Positions 52,910-61,217 of a stretch of 64,000 bases of DNA are shown here, piece after piece. The position numbers were made by a program, and so were the translations under genes. Below the pieces are notes generated by a model. That model was not told where the DNA came from. It saw only the letters and a program-made list of their open reading frames with translations, and ran no database searches. Each line of letters begins with the position of its first letter. Position 1 is the first letter of the stretch. Source of the stretch: Bradyrhizobium algeriense (GTDB lineage: Bacteria; Pseudomonadota; Alphaproteobacteria; Rhizobiales; Xanthobacteraceae); the NCBI RefSeq assembly GCF_036924595.1, contig NZ_JAZHRV010000001.1, positions 2,976,001 through 3,040,000 on the forward strand, written 5' to 3'.

Positions 52910-53893
52910 TCAGAGCGTCGCGCCGATCTTTCGCAACTCGGCAAGGACGGGCGCCTTGGGCAGCCAGATCTTGTCGAACTCGGCGATGACGGCCTCGGTA
53001 TCGCCGGCCGGGACCTGACGGATCGGGATCGGCGCGTTCTTGAAATTCTCGATCAGCTTGGGCTCATTGCCGGCCAGTTCATCGATCTGCGCATCGAGCG
53101 TCGATTTGACGGTCTTGGTGATCAGCTCCCGGTCGGCCGCCGGCAACGACTGCCAGACACGGCCGGAGACGACCGCCGCCATCGGCATGAAGACGGCATT
53201 CATCTGCAGGATGACTTTCGCAACCTTGTCGAAGCGCTGGTTCCAGGAGAACTCCAGATCCGCCTCGAGGCCGTCGACCTGGCCGTTCGCCATGGCGTCG
53301 AACACCTGGGGCGTCGGGATCGGCGTCGGCGCGGCGCCGAGCGAGGAATAGAAATCGCGATAGACCGGCGTCGGGTTGATGCGCAGCTTCATCCCCTTGA
53401 TGTCGGCGAGACCGGTCAAATCCTTCGCCGAGAAGATGGCGCGCATGCCGGTGATGCCCCAGCCCAATCCAATCGTTCCGGTTTCCTGCGGCAGGACATC
53501 GAACAGCTTGATCGCCGCCGGATGGCGGACGAACTTCGCGACCGACGGCGTCGAGCGCACGATGTAGGGCGCATTGATTGCCGCAATATGCGGTACGCGC
53601 GAGCCGAGCTCAGCGGCTTGGATGAAGCCCATGTCGAGCGCGCCGGACTGCAATTGCTGCATCATGGCCGGCTCGTTGCCGAGCTGGCCGGAGTGAAACA
53701 CCGTCATGGTCAGGCGGCCGTTGGTGGCCGCCTTGAGATCGTCACCGAGCTTCAGCGCCGCCTTGTTCCAGGAATGGCCATTGGGCGTGATGAGGCCGAG
53801 GCGAAATTCCTTGGCCTGGGCAAGCGCGAGCGACGGCGCGAACAGCGGTACGGCTGCGCTGGCGGCAAGGAAGCGGCGACGTGAAAGAGACAT
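52910..53893 (-). CDS. TRAP transporter substrate-binding protein DctP
   Basis: The 327-residue periplasmic protein has a Tat-like signal (MSLSRRRFLAASAAVPLFAP) and the DctP fold: LGLITPNGHSWNKAALKLGD, the selectivity helix with GMKLRINPTPVYRDF containing the Arg that binds a carboxylate, and AMANGQVDGLEADL. It captures an organic acid for the DctQM pair encoded upstream. AAGGAG 8 bases before ATG 53893 fixes the start. Confidence 0.9.
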   Translation of the reverse strand: MSLSRRRFLAASAAVPLFAPSLALAQAKEFRLGLITPNGHSWNKAALKLGDDLKAATNGRLTMTVFHSGQLGNEPAMMQQLQSGALDMGFIQAAELGSRVPHIAAINAPYIVRSTPSVAKFVRHPAAIKLFDVLPQETGTIGLGWGITGMRAIFSAKDLTGLADIKGMKLRINPTPVYRDFYSSLGAAPTPIPTPQVFDAMANGQVDGLEADLEFSWNQRFDKVAKVILQMNAVFMPMAAVVSGRVWQSLPAADRELITKTVKSTLDAQIDELAGNEPKLIENFKNAPIPIRQVPAGDTEAVIAEFDKIWLPKAPVLAELRKIGATL

Positions 53894-53918
53894 TGGCAAG
53901 GCTCCTTGGGGGGTGGAC

Positions 53919-55184
53919 CTACTTGATGAGGACGAGGGAGAGGGACGGATAGAGCGAGAGCAGCACCAGCAGGACGCAGCTGATGACGAAGAACGGCAGC
54001 GTCACCATGAACATCTTTCCGGGCTTGGCCCCGGTGACGGCTGCGGCGACGAAGAAGCAAAGACCGACCGGGGGTGACAGCAATCCGAGCACCAGATTGA
54101 TCACCACGACCACCCCGAAGTGACGCGGATCGATGTGATAGATTTCGGTCGCAACCGGCAGCAGGATCGGCACCGTCATGATCAGGCCGGGAATGCCGTC
54201 GATGACCGTGCCGATCACCAGCAGGATCACATTGCAGAGCAGCATGAAGCTGACCGGATCCTTGGCGACCGACTGGATCCAGCGGGCGGTTTCCTGCGGC
54301 ACCTTGCCGAAGATCAGCACCCAGGAGAACACGGCGGCGGCAGCGACCAGGAACAGCACGATGGCCGAGTAGATTCCGGCGCGCAGCATCATCTGCGGCA
54401 ACTGCGCGAACTTGAACTCCCTGGTCCAGTATTTTCCGATAAGTGCCGCCGCCACTGCGCCGACGGCCGCGGACTCCGTCGCGTTGGCGAGGCCGCCGAG
54501 GATGCTGCCGACGATCACGATCGGAATCAGCAAGGTCGGCGAGGTGCGCAGGATCGTTGCTACCCGCTGCCGCGGGGTCTGATAATCGGCCTTGGGATAA
54601 TTGTAGACGTATCCCATCAGCGCGATGACGACGCAGAACATCACCGTCAGGATGACGCCCGGCACGATGCCGGCAATCAGCATGTCGCTGACCGAGACCT
54701 GCGCCAGCACGCTGTAGACGACGAACATCACCGACGGCGGGATGATCGGCCCGAGCATGCCGCCATAGGCGGTCAGTCCCGCCGCGAACGTCTTGTCGTA
54801 GCCCTTCTTTTCCATCTCCGGCACCATGATCTGCGCCATGATCGCGACCTGCGCGGTCGCAGATCCCAGGATGGAGGAGATGAACATGTTGGCGAGGATG
54901 TTGACGTAGGCCAGTCCGCCCTTCAGCGAACCGACAAAGGCCATCGCCATGTCGACGATGCGCCGGGTGATGCCGCCGCCATTCATGATCTCGCCGATCA
55001 GGATGAACAAGGGGATGGCGATCAGGCCGTAGCTGTCGACGCCGCCGAACAGCTGCAGCGGGTAGGACTGGAACAGGACCGGATTTCCCGATGCGATGAT
55101 ATAGACGAAGCCGGCAAGGCAAAGGCAAAGCCCGATCGGCACCCCGACCAGCATGATCGCGATAAACGCGGCCGAGGTGATCAT
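53919..55184 (-). CDS. TRAP transporter large permease DctM
   Basis: The 421-residue membrane protein has about twelve helices and the DctM signatures ILGSATAQVAIMAQIMVPEM, GMLGPIIPPSVMFVVYSVLA and PPVGLCFFVAAAVTG. It carries out sodium-driven uptake together with DctQ and DctP. Its ATG overlaps the DctQ stop, so the two are coupled. Confidence 0.93.
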   Translation of the reverse strand: MITSAAFIAIMLVGVPIGLCLCLAGFVYIIASGNPVLFQSYPLQLFGGVDSYGLIAIPLFILIGEIMNGGGITRRIVDMAMAFVGSLKGGLAYVNILANMFISSILGSATAQVAIMAQIMVPEMEKKGYDKTFAAGLTAYGGMLGPIIPPSVMFVVYSVLAQVSVSDMLIAGIVPGVILTVMFCVVIALMGYVYNYPKADYQTPRQRVATILRTSPTLLIPIVIVGSILGGLANATESAAVGAVAAALIGKYWTREFKFAQLPQMMLRAGIYSAIVLFLVAAAAVFSWVLIFGKVPQETARWIQSVAKDPVSFMLLCNVILLVIGTVIDGIPGLIMTVPILLPVATEIYHIDPRHFGVVVVINLVLGLLSPPVGLCFFVAAAVTGAKPGKMFMVTLPFFVISCVLLVLLSLYPSLSLVLIK

Positions 55185-55807
55185 CAGTTGACCCCGTCGA
55201 GTTCGGAGAGCTGAAAACCCTTTGGCGGCGTCCGCGGGACCAGTTCGAGATCCTCCAGCAGGTTTGCGAGGCCGTGAACGGTCATCGACACCGCGAAGAT
55301 CGGCAGCGTCAGGTAGACCACCCAGGTCGGCCAGTTCAGCGTCTGCGTGCGCTCGGTGTAGAGAAAGTTGAACGTCTCGGCGGCGAGCTTGCGCGCGTCG
55401 AAGCCGGCGCGGGCGAGACCGATCGGATCCATCCAGAGAAAGCAGGTGGCGATCAGGGCCACGCCGAATACGACGACCATGCCCGTCGCGATGACTTTTG
55501 CGATCTTCTGATTCCGCGCCGAGAGGCGCTCGGTCATCATGGTGACCGCGAAATCGAGCCGCAACCGCGTCATGGCGGAGGCGCCGATGAAGGTCAGCCA
55601 GACCACGCAATAGACGGCCGATTCATCGATCCAGTAGATCGGGAAGTGCGAATAACGCGTGACGACATTCACCAGGATCAAGGCCGTCAGCAGATACATC
55701 AAGCCCATCAAGGCGATACGTTCGAAAGCGAGCAGGAGACTCGAGGTCCTGACAACGATCCGCCGGGCGCTGAACGCCGGCGCATCCGCAATCGTCTGCT
55801 CGATCAT
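55184..55807 (-). CDS. TRAP transporter small permease DctQ
   Basis: The 207-residue protein has four membrane helices with the DctQ pattern (TRYSHFPIYWIDESAVYCVV and WLTFIGASAMTRLRLDFAV). It starts at ATG 55807, 45 bases from the palindrome at 55852, and is the first gene of the leftward TRAP operon dctQ-dctM-dctP-aldolase. Confidence 0.9.
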   Translation of the reverse strand: MIEQTIADAPAFSARRIVVRTSSLLLAFERIALMGLMYLLTALILVNVVTRYSHFPIYWIDESAVYCVVWLTFIGASAMTRLRLDFAVTMMTERLSARNQKIAKVIATGMVVVFGVALIATCFLWMDPIGLARAGFDARKLAAETFNFLYTERTQTLNWPTWVVYLTLPIFAVSMTVHGLANLLEDLELVPRTPPKGFQLSELDGVN

Positions 55808-55851
55808 AAAGAGCCCCCGCTATCCCTGAGATTTATCGTGCACTTCAAAAA

Positions 55852-55866
55852 TGTATAATTTATACA
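55852..55866. promoter_or_regulatory. 15-bp palindrome, probable GntR operator
   Basis: TGTATAATTTATACA is a perfect palindrome (7-bp arms around one base) between dctQ (45 bases away) and the divergent gntR gene (97 bases away). FCD-type GntR regulators bind short AT-rich palindromes, often with TGTATAC-like halves, so this is the best operator candidate for control of both transcripts. Confidence 0.6.
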
Positions 55867-55963
55867 ATCTTGTCAAATGAGATTTGCGGGGTCGCTTAGC
55901 TTTTGCTGGGTCGGGACCACGTCAACATGCGAAATTGGGGCCGCCCGATCGGAAAGGCCGGCC

Positions 55964-56638
55964 ATGACGACGGAAGATCAAATGAAGGGCCCCCTGAAGC
56001 ACCGGACGCTGTCGGCTGCGATCGTCGACCAGCTCAGGCAATCCATTCTCGACGGGACCTATCCGGCCGGCTCTCAACTGCGGCAGGACGCGCTGGGCGA
56101 TACCTACGGCGTGAGCCGCATTCCCGTGCGCGAGGCGCTGTTTCAGCTCGAGGCCGAGGGGCTGGTGCGCATCGTCCCGCAAAAAGGTGCAATCGTCTCG
56201 GAGCTGTCGCTGGACGAAATCAACGATGTGTTCGATCTGCGCGGGATCATGGAGCCGCGGTTGTTGGCGCAGTCGGCGCCGCACTTTACGGAACAAGACT
56301 TTGCCGGGCTGGACGACATCCAGAAGCGCTTCGAAAAGGCGATCAAGGCGGGCAACATCAGCGAGTGGGGCCAGCTCAATGCCGACTTCCATATGGCACT
56401 ATACGTTCACGCCCGGCAGCCGCGTACCAAGGCGATCGTCGTGGCGCTCTTGCAGACCAGCGACCGCTACACGCGTCTGCAGCTCTCTAATACCAAGGCA
56501 ATGGGCACGGCCGAAAAGGAGCACGCTCACCTGATCGAGCTGTGCCGGGCGAAAGAGATCGACCAGGCCTGCCGATTTCTGGAGCAGCATATCGAGGCGG
56601 TGCGAACCGACCTGTTGCAGGTCGTCGGCGGCGGCTGA
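55964..56638 (+). CDS. GntR family transcriptional regulator (FCD group)
   Basis: The 224-residue regulator has the winged helix (SAAIVDQLRQSILDGTYPAG, SQLRQDALGDTYGVSRIPVR, EALFQLEAEGLVRIVPQKGA) and an FCD effector domain with LNADFHMALYVHA and a C-terminal HIEAVRTDL helix. It is divergent from the TRAP operon with a palindrome between and likely represses transport and aldolase genes until the substrate is present. ATG 55964 is chosen; no strong ribosome site is seen. Confidence 0.9.
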   Translation: MTTEDQMKGPLKHRTLSAAIVDQLRQSILDGTYPAGSQLRQDALGDTYGVSRIPVREALFQLEAEGLVRIVPQKGAIVSELSLDEINDVFDLRGIMEPRLLAQSAPHFTEQDFAGLDDIQKRFEKAIKAGNISEWGQLNADFHMALYVHARQPRTKAIVVALLQTSDRYTRLQLSNTKAMGTAEKEHAHLIELCRAKEIDQACRFLEQHIEAVRTDLLQVVGGG

Positions 56639-56680
56639 TCGTGGCGGGCGCGGAGCGTTGATCCGGAAGCGGACCATGCA

Positions 56681-57703
56681 TCATGCCGGGACGTCGCTGG
56701 CAAGCTTCAGCAGATTAGCCGATATCGCCGACTTGGCGCTGTAATCCTTCCACGCGGTATCGCGCGCGATGTCACGCCACTTGCTGACGGTCGCCACGTC
56801 GAGCTTGCTGACCTTGGCGCCGGCCTTTTCATAGACCTTGGCGACCTCGATATCATCGTCCTGCGCGCCCTTGCGGCCAAACGCTTCCAGTTCGCTGCCG
56901 ACCGAAAGGATGATGTCCTGCTGGTTCCTGGGCAGCTTGTCGAAGATCGCCTTCGACATCATCAGCGGCTCCAGCATGAACCAGTACGAGGCGCCGGCGC
57001 CTGAGGTCAGCGACTTCGCGACCTCTACGAGGCGGAACGAGATCAGGCTGGTGGAGGAGGTGATGCCGGCGTCGCAGGCACCCGTCTGCATCGCGGCGTA
57101 GATTTCGTTCGACGGCATCGACAGCACGGCGGCACCCGCCGTCTGCAGCACCATGTCCATTTCGCGCGAGCCGCCGCGCACCTTCAACCCCTTGGCGTCT
57201 TCCGGGGCAACGATCGGCCTGGAGCGGCTGGCAACGCCACCGGCCTGCCAGATCCAGGTCAAAAGGACGATGCCCTTGTCGGCGAGAAAGTCAGTCAGCG
57301 CCTTGCCGACCGGCTCCTTCTTCCAGCGCAGGCCCTGGTCGTAGGTCGCGACCAGGCCGGGCATCAGGCCGATATTGGTCTCCGGCAATTCACCGCCGGC
57401 ATACGGCATCGGGTAGAGACTGATATCGAGTGCGCCTTTGCGCATCGCCGAGAATTGCGCGTTGGTCTTGATCAGCGAGGAGTTCGGATAGACCTCCGCT
57501 GCGATCTCGCCGCCGCTGCGCTTGGCGACTTCAGCGGCAAACATGCGGCACAGCCGGTCGCGAAAGTCGCCCTTGTCGATAGTGCCACCCGGGAACTGGT
57601 GCGAGATCTTCATTGTCGTGGCGGGATGGGCGGTGCCGGTGCCGAAACGAAGGACAGCGGGCGCGGCAACTGCGGATGCGATGACATGGCGGCGTGTGAG
57701 CAT
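56681..57703 (-). CDS. TRAP-type C4-dicarboxylate-like substrate-binding protein
   Basis: The 340-residue DctP-family protein has an N-terminal Tat-like signal (MLTRRHVIASAVAAPAVLRF) and the typical blocks MKISHQFPGGTIDKGDFRDR, GLKVRGGSREMDMVLQTAGA and IYAAMQTGACDAGITSST. It has no permease genes of its own next to it and converges on the gntR gene. It may share the DctQM pair of the neighbouring operon or belong to another one. Confidence 0.88.
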   Translation of the reverse strand: MLTRRHVIASAVAAPAVLRFGTGTAHPATTMKISHQFPGGTIDKGDFRDRLCRMFAAEVAKRSGGEIAAEVYPNSSLIKTNAQFSAMRKGALDISLYPMPYAGGELPETNIGLMPGLVATYDQGLRWKKEPVGKALTDFLADKGIVLLTWIWQAGGVASRSRPIVAPEDAKGLKVRGGSREMDMVLQTAGAAVLSMPSNEIYAAMQTGACDAGITSSTSLISFRLVEVAKSLTSGAGASYWFMLEPLMMSKAIFDKLPRNQQDIILSVGSELEAFGRKGAQDDDIEVAKVYEKAGAKVSKLDVATVSKWRDIARDTAWKDYSAKSAISANLLKLASDVPA

Positions 57704-58094
57704 GGTTGATCCCCTGCAAAATGGTTGTTGGGTCGGCGATCCGGATCGCTTCAGCCCATGTTAGCCGGTCTTCGTCTGAAGTTGCTTTGGTCTGATCGTT
57801 CGAGGCTGCGTGATAGCACGCGACGGCAAGCCCAGCGTCCAGCCCTCAGAGCAAAGCCTGATACTGCCGCGGCGCACGCCGGGGAACACCCGTTCGCAGA
57901 AGAGCAGTCAACAAGACTTCCGACCCTGGGCACTCGCGGCGCGTCAGCCGCCATCAATTGCCTGCTTCAACTAACCGTGACCAGGGAAGAACTTTGGAAT
58001 GTGGCCGGTAACAAACCCGGTCGCGGCATCGTCGTTTGAGGATGCGGCAGACGTCGCTATCGAGAAACCAACCAAACCCAAAGGACGACCACCC
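57704..58094. other. intergenic region between divergent genes
   Basis: The 391 bases lie between the second TRAP binding protein and the MKKDx repeat gene. I see no convincing promoter consensus, hairpin or small gene. Confidence 0.35.
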
Positions 58095-58334
58095 ATGACC
58101 ACCACGACCCGTATCGGCCTCGGCCTGTCTGCTGCGCTCGTTTCGCTCGGCCTTGCGTTTGCGCCAGCCGTCTTCGCTCAGGACAAGATGGGCAAGGACG
58201 ACGGCATGAAGAAGGAATCGATGTCCAAGGACGCGATGAAGAAAAACGACGGCATGATGAAGAAGGACGGCATGAAGCACGATGGCATGATGAAAGACGG
58301 CATGAAAAAAGACGACGGCATGAAAAAGAACTGA
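58095..58334 (+). CDS. secreted pentapeptide MxKDx repeat protein
   Basis: The 79-residue protein has a signal peptide (MTTTTRIGLGLSAALVSLGL...VFAQ, cleavage about residue 29). The whole mature part is made of degenerate MKKDG/MxKDx units (DKMGKDDGMKKESMSKDAMK and so on). This is the known pentapeptide MXKDX family of exported, highly charged, Met-rich proteins; metal binding is plausible but not shown. It is a one-gene unit. Confidence 0.85.
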   Translation: MTTTTRIGLGLSAALVSLGLAFAPAVFAQDKMGKDDGMKKESMSKDAMKKNDGMMKKDGMKHDGMMKDGMKKDDGMKKN

Positions 58335-58552
58335 GCCGCGCCGTCATTCCCCGCGACAACGCAAGGCGTTTGCGCAAGGGAGCGATGCTTAAACATCGAC
58401 CCCGGACGTTCGAGATTCCCCGATGCGCCATTATGCATCGGGGGTCTGGATGCATCTGGGTCTGGCGCTCACGCACCGGCCCGGAATGACGGGAAGGCTT
58501 GATCCGTCATCGGCAAGAGACCGCGGCGCGCATCTAGCCCGCTCTCTCTTGC

Positions 58553-58906
58553 CTACCTCTTCTTGCCCTTGGTTTTGCGCGCGGCGTAACGCGCGTCGCG
58601 CTTGGCCTTCTGCTCGGCCTCCAGCGCCGCCTGCCTGGCGGCCTCTTCTTCCTTCTCACGCGCGATCCTGGCGGCTTCCGCCGCCGCAGCCTCGGCCTCA
58701 AGACGCTTCTGTTCGGCCTTTGCCGCTTCCTTGGCCTCCCTCGCCTTGGCCCGGGCGGCGGCCTGGGCTTCGCGCTCGGCCTGACGGCGCTTTACCTCGG
58801 GATCGTCGAGTCCCGGCTTGGCGCGAAACTTGTCCAGGATGTTCTGCCGCGCCTGCATCGCGGCTTTCTGACGGTCCGCGAAGTTCGGTTCCTTGAATCC
58901 ACTCAT
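58553..58906 (-). CDS. DUF6481 family Ala/Glu/Arg-rich protein
   Basis: The 117-residue protein begins MSGFKEPNFADRQKAAMQAR and continues as a very long charged helix rich in Ala, Glu, Lys and Arg, ending ARKTKGKKR. This is the pattern of DUF6481 proteins in alphaproteobacteria, as far as I recall. The basic tail suggests nucleic acid contact. ATG 58906 is preferred over a longer frame whose first residues look non-coding. Confidence 0.7.
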   Translation of the reverse strand: MSGFKEPNFADRQKAAMQARQNILDKFRAKPGLDDPEVKRRQAEREAQAAARAKAREAKEAAKAEQKRLEAEAAAAEAARIAREKEEEAARQAALEAEQKAKRDARYAARKTKGKKR

Positions 58907-59035
58907 AAAAAAAGGCCTTGTCGCTTTCACTCTCGGGGGTTGGACGCGCCACACGCGCGGAATGGCGCCTAGGTAAGTGAACCCGGGGCAAAATGCCAGC
59001 GTCGAAATGGGGCCGGTAGAGCAGGGGAGACTTGC

Positions 59036-59407
59036 GTGAACAGCAAATGGCCCAAACTGATGCTGATCAGCGGGATTACGTCAGCCTGGCTGCTCTACGA
59101 CATGGCAACGGCGACCGAAGCCCCAAGCCGGGCGCTGGCGATCCTGCAATATGGCCTTCTCGCCTGCGCGCTGATTGGCCTGGTCGGCTCGCTGGCGATG
59201 CTCGCTTCGCACGATCCTAGAAGCTATCGCGACGGCTACCGGGGGCCGAGAACGCGCGCGACCGTCATCGCCGTTATCGCGATCCGATCCGCGGTCCGCT
59301 GCGCCTCCAGCCTGTCGCGGGCATTTTCCCTGATCATGGTCTCGATCAGCTCGAGCCGCCTGGTCTCGTCAACCGCTTCCGCCAGCAATTGCTTGTACCT
59401 GATGTAG
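59036..59407 (+). CDS. small membrane protein with tail antisense to the next gene
   Basis: The start is GTG 59036. The first 62 residues look real: MNSKWPKLMLISGITSAWLL, then a second helix AILQYGLLACALIGLVGSLA. From about codon 68 onward (59236-59407) the frame runs over the opposite strand of another gene and becomes Ser/Ala-rich low-information sequence. The functional protein probably consists of the two helices; the tail may be an accidental extension after loss of the original stop. Confidence 0.5.
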   Translation: MNSKWPKLMLISGITSAWLLYDMATATEAPSRALAILQYGLLACALIGLVGSLAMLASHDPRSYRDGYRGPRTRATVIAVIAIRSAVRCASSLSRAFSLIMVSISSSRLVSSTASASNCLYLM

Positions 59408-59433
59408 TCGTAGCCAGTTTCCTGCTTGTCCAT
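59236..59433 (-). CDS. small conserved helical protein
   Basis: The 65-residue protein begins MDKQETGYDYIRYKQLLAEA and continues VDETRRLELIETMIRENARD RLEAQ in a charged helix. It matches a small protein type I know from Bradyrhizobium. It overlaps the 3' part of the rightward membrane-protein gene by 172 bases in antisense. The function is unknown. Confidence 0.65.
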   Translation of the reverse strand: MDKQETGYDYIRYKQLLAEAVDETRRLELIETMIRENARDRLEAQRTADRIAITAMTVARVLGPR

Positions 59434-59630
59434 CGCACGCCCCGCACACGCGCTCGCCCCGAATGCGCAGTGTCGATCAAGGGTTGTGAGTCCGCAACGG
59501 ATTTACGCGAGTTATACCCATATCCGCATCGATCACGATCCCCGCACAAACCCGTGTAATGTGAACCTGTTCACAGGGACCGCGGCGGGTCGTTCCTATC
59601 TTCCGGGCTTCCGAAACAGGAGCGACCGCC

Positions 59631-59876
59631 ATGCCCCACAATTGGTGGACCCGCAAATACCTCGTTCTCGCCGCCGCCGTCGTCGCGTTGGCCTTCATGG
59701 GCTTCGTCGTGCTCGGCGTGTCCTATCCCGAGCCAGCCGCCAGTGCAGCCCTTGGTCCGGACTGGCAGTGCAGCCGGCTGGCCTTCGTCTTCACGACCTG
59801 CAGCCGGGCCAAGCATAGCCAGTCCATGCCCGTCCGCCTCGCCAAAATCCCGGTGTGCGGACGGCAGCGGACGTAA
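59631..59876 (+). CDS. small membrane-anchored protein
   Basis: The 81-residue protein has an N-terminal helix (residues 8-32, KYLVLAAAVVALAFMGFVVL) and a short periplasmic domain with three Cys (DWQCSRL, TTCSRA, VCGRQ). It is probably anchored or secreted. The function is unknown. Confidence 0.6.
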   Translation: MPHNWWTRKYLVLAAAVVALAFMGFVVLGVSYPEPAASAALGPDWQCSRLAFVFTTCSRAKHSQSMPVRLAKIPVCGRQRT

Positions 59877-59920
59877 TAGGGTCGGGCCGGAAACGGAGTT
59901 GACCGGAACCGGAGCTTCCC

Positions 59921-60298
59921 ATGCAAAAATTGTCTCGCGTTATGGTGGCCGCGTCGGCGGCGGCTCTCGTATTCATGCCGGCCGGCGTCGCGCTGGCGCA
60001 GGGCGCGCCGGGCGGCGGGACCGCGCCTGCGGCAACGTCCACTGCCGCGCCGGAAGCCAAGGCTCCTGAAAACAAGGCTCCTGAAAACAAGGCTCCCGAA
60101 AACAAGGTTCCTGAAAACAAGGCTTCTGAAAACACGGCTCCTGAAAAGGAGAAGGCGGCACCGAAGAAAAAGAAACCGGCCAAGATGACCCGGCAGCAGG
60201 AAATCGACCGTTCGGTCGACCGTGGAACGGTGCCCGCGCGTTACCGGAGCTCGGTGCCGAAAGAGTATCATCAGTATATTCCGTTCGATAAGCGGTAG
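59921..60298 (+). CDS. secreted APENK-repeat protein
   Basis: The 125-residue protein has a signal peptide (MQKLSRVMVAASAAALVFMP...ALAQ). It is followed by six 15-base repeats (60062-60151) encoding APENK, APENK, APENK, VPENK, ASENT and APEKE. A Lys-rich stretch KAAPKKKKPAK and a short conserved C-terminal section (TRQQEIDRSVDRGTVPARYR) come next. The C-terminal section likely carries the function; the repeats form an extended linker prone to copy-number change. Confidence 0.75.
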   Translation: MQKLSRVMVAASAAALVFMPAGVALAQGAPGGGTAPAATSTAAPEAKAPENKAPENKAPENKVPENKASENTAPEKEKAAPKKKKPAKMTRQQEIDRSVDRGTVPARYRSSVPKEYHQYIPFDKR

Positions 60299-60368
60299 AA
60301 CACGGCGGATAGCTGCTCTCGTCATGTCCCGAAGGCGGATATCCCGCACGCCGCGATCTGACCACGTT

Positions 60369-60439
60369 ATTGCGAGCGAAGCGAAGCAATCCATTCTTTC
60401 TTTATGCCGCGCGATGGATTGCTTCGCTGCGCTCGCAAT
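60369..60439. repeat. REP-like palindromic element
   Basis: Two 25-base arms, beginning ATTGCGAGCGAAGCGAAGCA and its near-perfect complement ending GCTGCGCTCGCAAT, flank a 21-base spacer. The element forms a long hairpin. I recognise this GCGAGCGAAGCGAAGCAATCC palindrome as a dispersed intergenic repeat in Bradyrhizobium and Rhodopseudomonas. It lies 70 bases after the APENK gene. Confidence 0.8.
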
Positions 60440-60524
60440 GACGGCCCGGCAGAAATTTTGCGGTCTCGCGTGCGGGACACACGCAAGGAATATGCGCACG
60501 AATATCGCCCCGTACTCATACGGA

Positions 60525-60554
60525 TTGGCTGCGCGAGCACGGCGCATCTATAAC
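60525..60554 (+). promoter_or_regulatory. predicted promoter of a small RNA
   Basis: TTGGCT (60525-60530) and TATAAC (60549-60554) are separated by 18 bases. The start would be near 60561, leading into two perfect hairpins without an open reading frame. Confidence 0.45.
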
Positions 60555-60560
60555 GACGTC

Positions 60561-60661
60561 GCTTGCAGCGGGGGGCAGGGCGTTCGTCCATCACGACGAA
60601 CGGCTACCACTGGAGGCCACGAGGCCCGGACTCCTAGGCACTCCGGGCCTCGTCTATTCCT
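60561..60661 (+). ncRNA. candidate small RNA of about 100 nt
   Basis: No coding frame is evident. The predicted transcript holds a G-rich single-stranded stretch (GCGGGGGGCAGGGC), then a perfect 8-bp stem CGTTCGTC/GACGAACG (60581-60602). It ends in a 12-bp stem ACGAGGCCCGGA/TCCGGGCCTCGT (60619-60653) followed by CTATTCCT as a weak terminator tail. Promoter, hairpins and terminator are correctly ordered. It could also be a double hairpin terminating some other transcript, but the nearest upstream gene on this strand ends 260 bases earlier. Confidence 0.45.
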
Positions 60662-60767
60662 CATCGCATCGGCCGAGCCGCTTTTCGCCGCTCGACCGCT
60701 TCATCGGCACAATCACATCGGAAAAACGCAACGCGGGGCGCGGGTCATCGGGCCTGCGTGCCGATGA

Positions 60768-60854
60768 TCAAAGCGATCCGAGAAATTGCCAGATGATCAG
60801 TAGCACCACGATCACGAGCATGACGTAGGTGATCTTGCGGCCGATCCCGCTCAT
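60768..60854 (-). CDS. 28-residue membrane protein
   Basis: The frame from ATG 60854 encodes MSGIGRKITYVMLVIVVLLI and IWQFLGSL: a short basic head and one helix. An AGGGA ribosome site is 7 bases upstream. It is another one-helix protein of the type scattered through this window. Confidence 0.6.
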   Translation of the reverse strand: MSGIGRKITYVMLVIVVLLIIWQFLGSL

Positions 60855-61050
60855 CACACTTTCCCTTTTGGCTTCGCGCGCCTGAAAGCCGATGCTGACA
60901 TTTGGTCGCCAAGGGGGTTGGCAGGACTTCAACACCGGCGATGGACGGCCGGTCAGGCCGGAGGCGCCGCCGTGGATCCCGGGGTTCCAAATTCACCTTA
61001 AATTGCCGTTTTGCTCCGACGGCCGGATTTTCGGTGCTAAGGGAGTGCCC

Positions 61051-61203
61051 ATGTGGAACGGCTGGAAAAAAGCGGCCATCGGATTGAGCGCGCTGCTCGC
61101 CTTCGTCCTCCTGGAGTTGATGGCGGTCATCGGCGGCGTTGCCGTATTCCTGGGCCTTGTCATGGACGTGGATTTGCCGTTCTTCGCGGTCTCCGAGGAA
61201 TAG
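61051..61203 (+). CDS. 50-residue membrane protein
   Basis: The protein starts MWNGWKKAAIGLSALLAFVL, then a second hydrophobic stretch LMAVIGGVAVFLGLVMDV, and ends DLPFFAVSEE. GGGAG lies 7 bases upstream of the ATG. It probably has one or two helices. The function is unknown. Confidence 0.6.
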   Translation: MWNGWKKAAIGLSALLAFVLLELMAVIGGVAVFLGLVMDVDLPFFAVSEE

Positions 61204-61217
61204 CCGTCCGGACGCCC

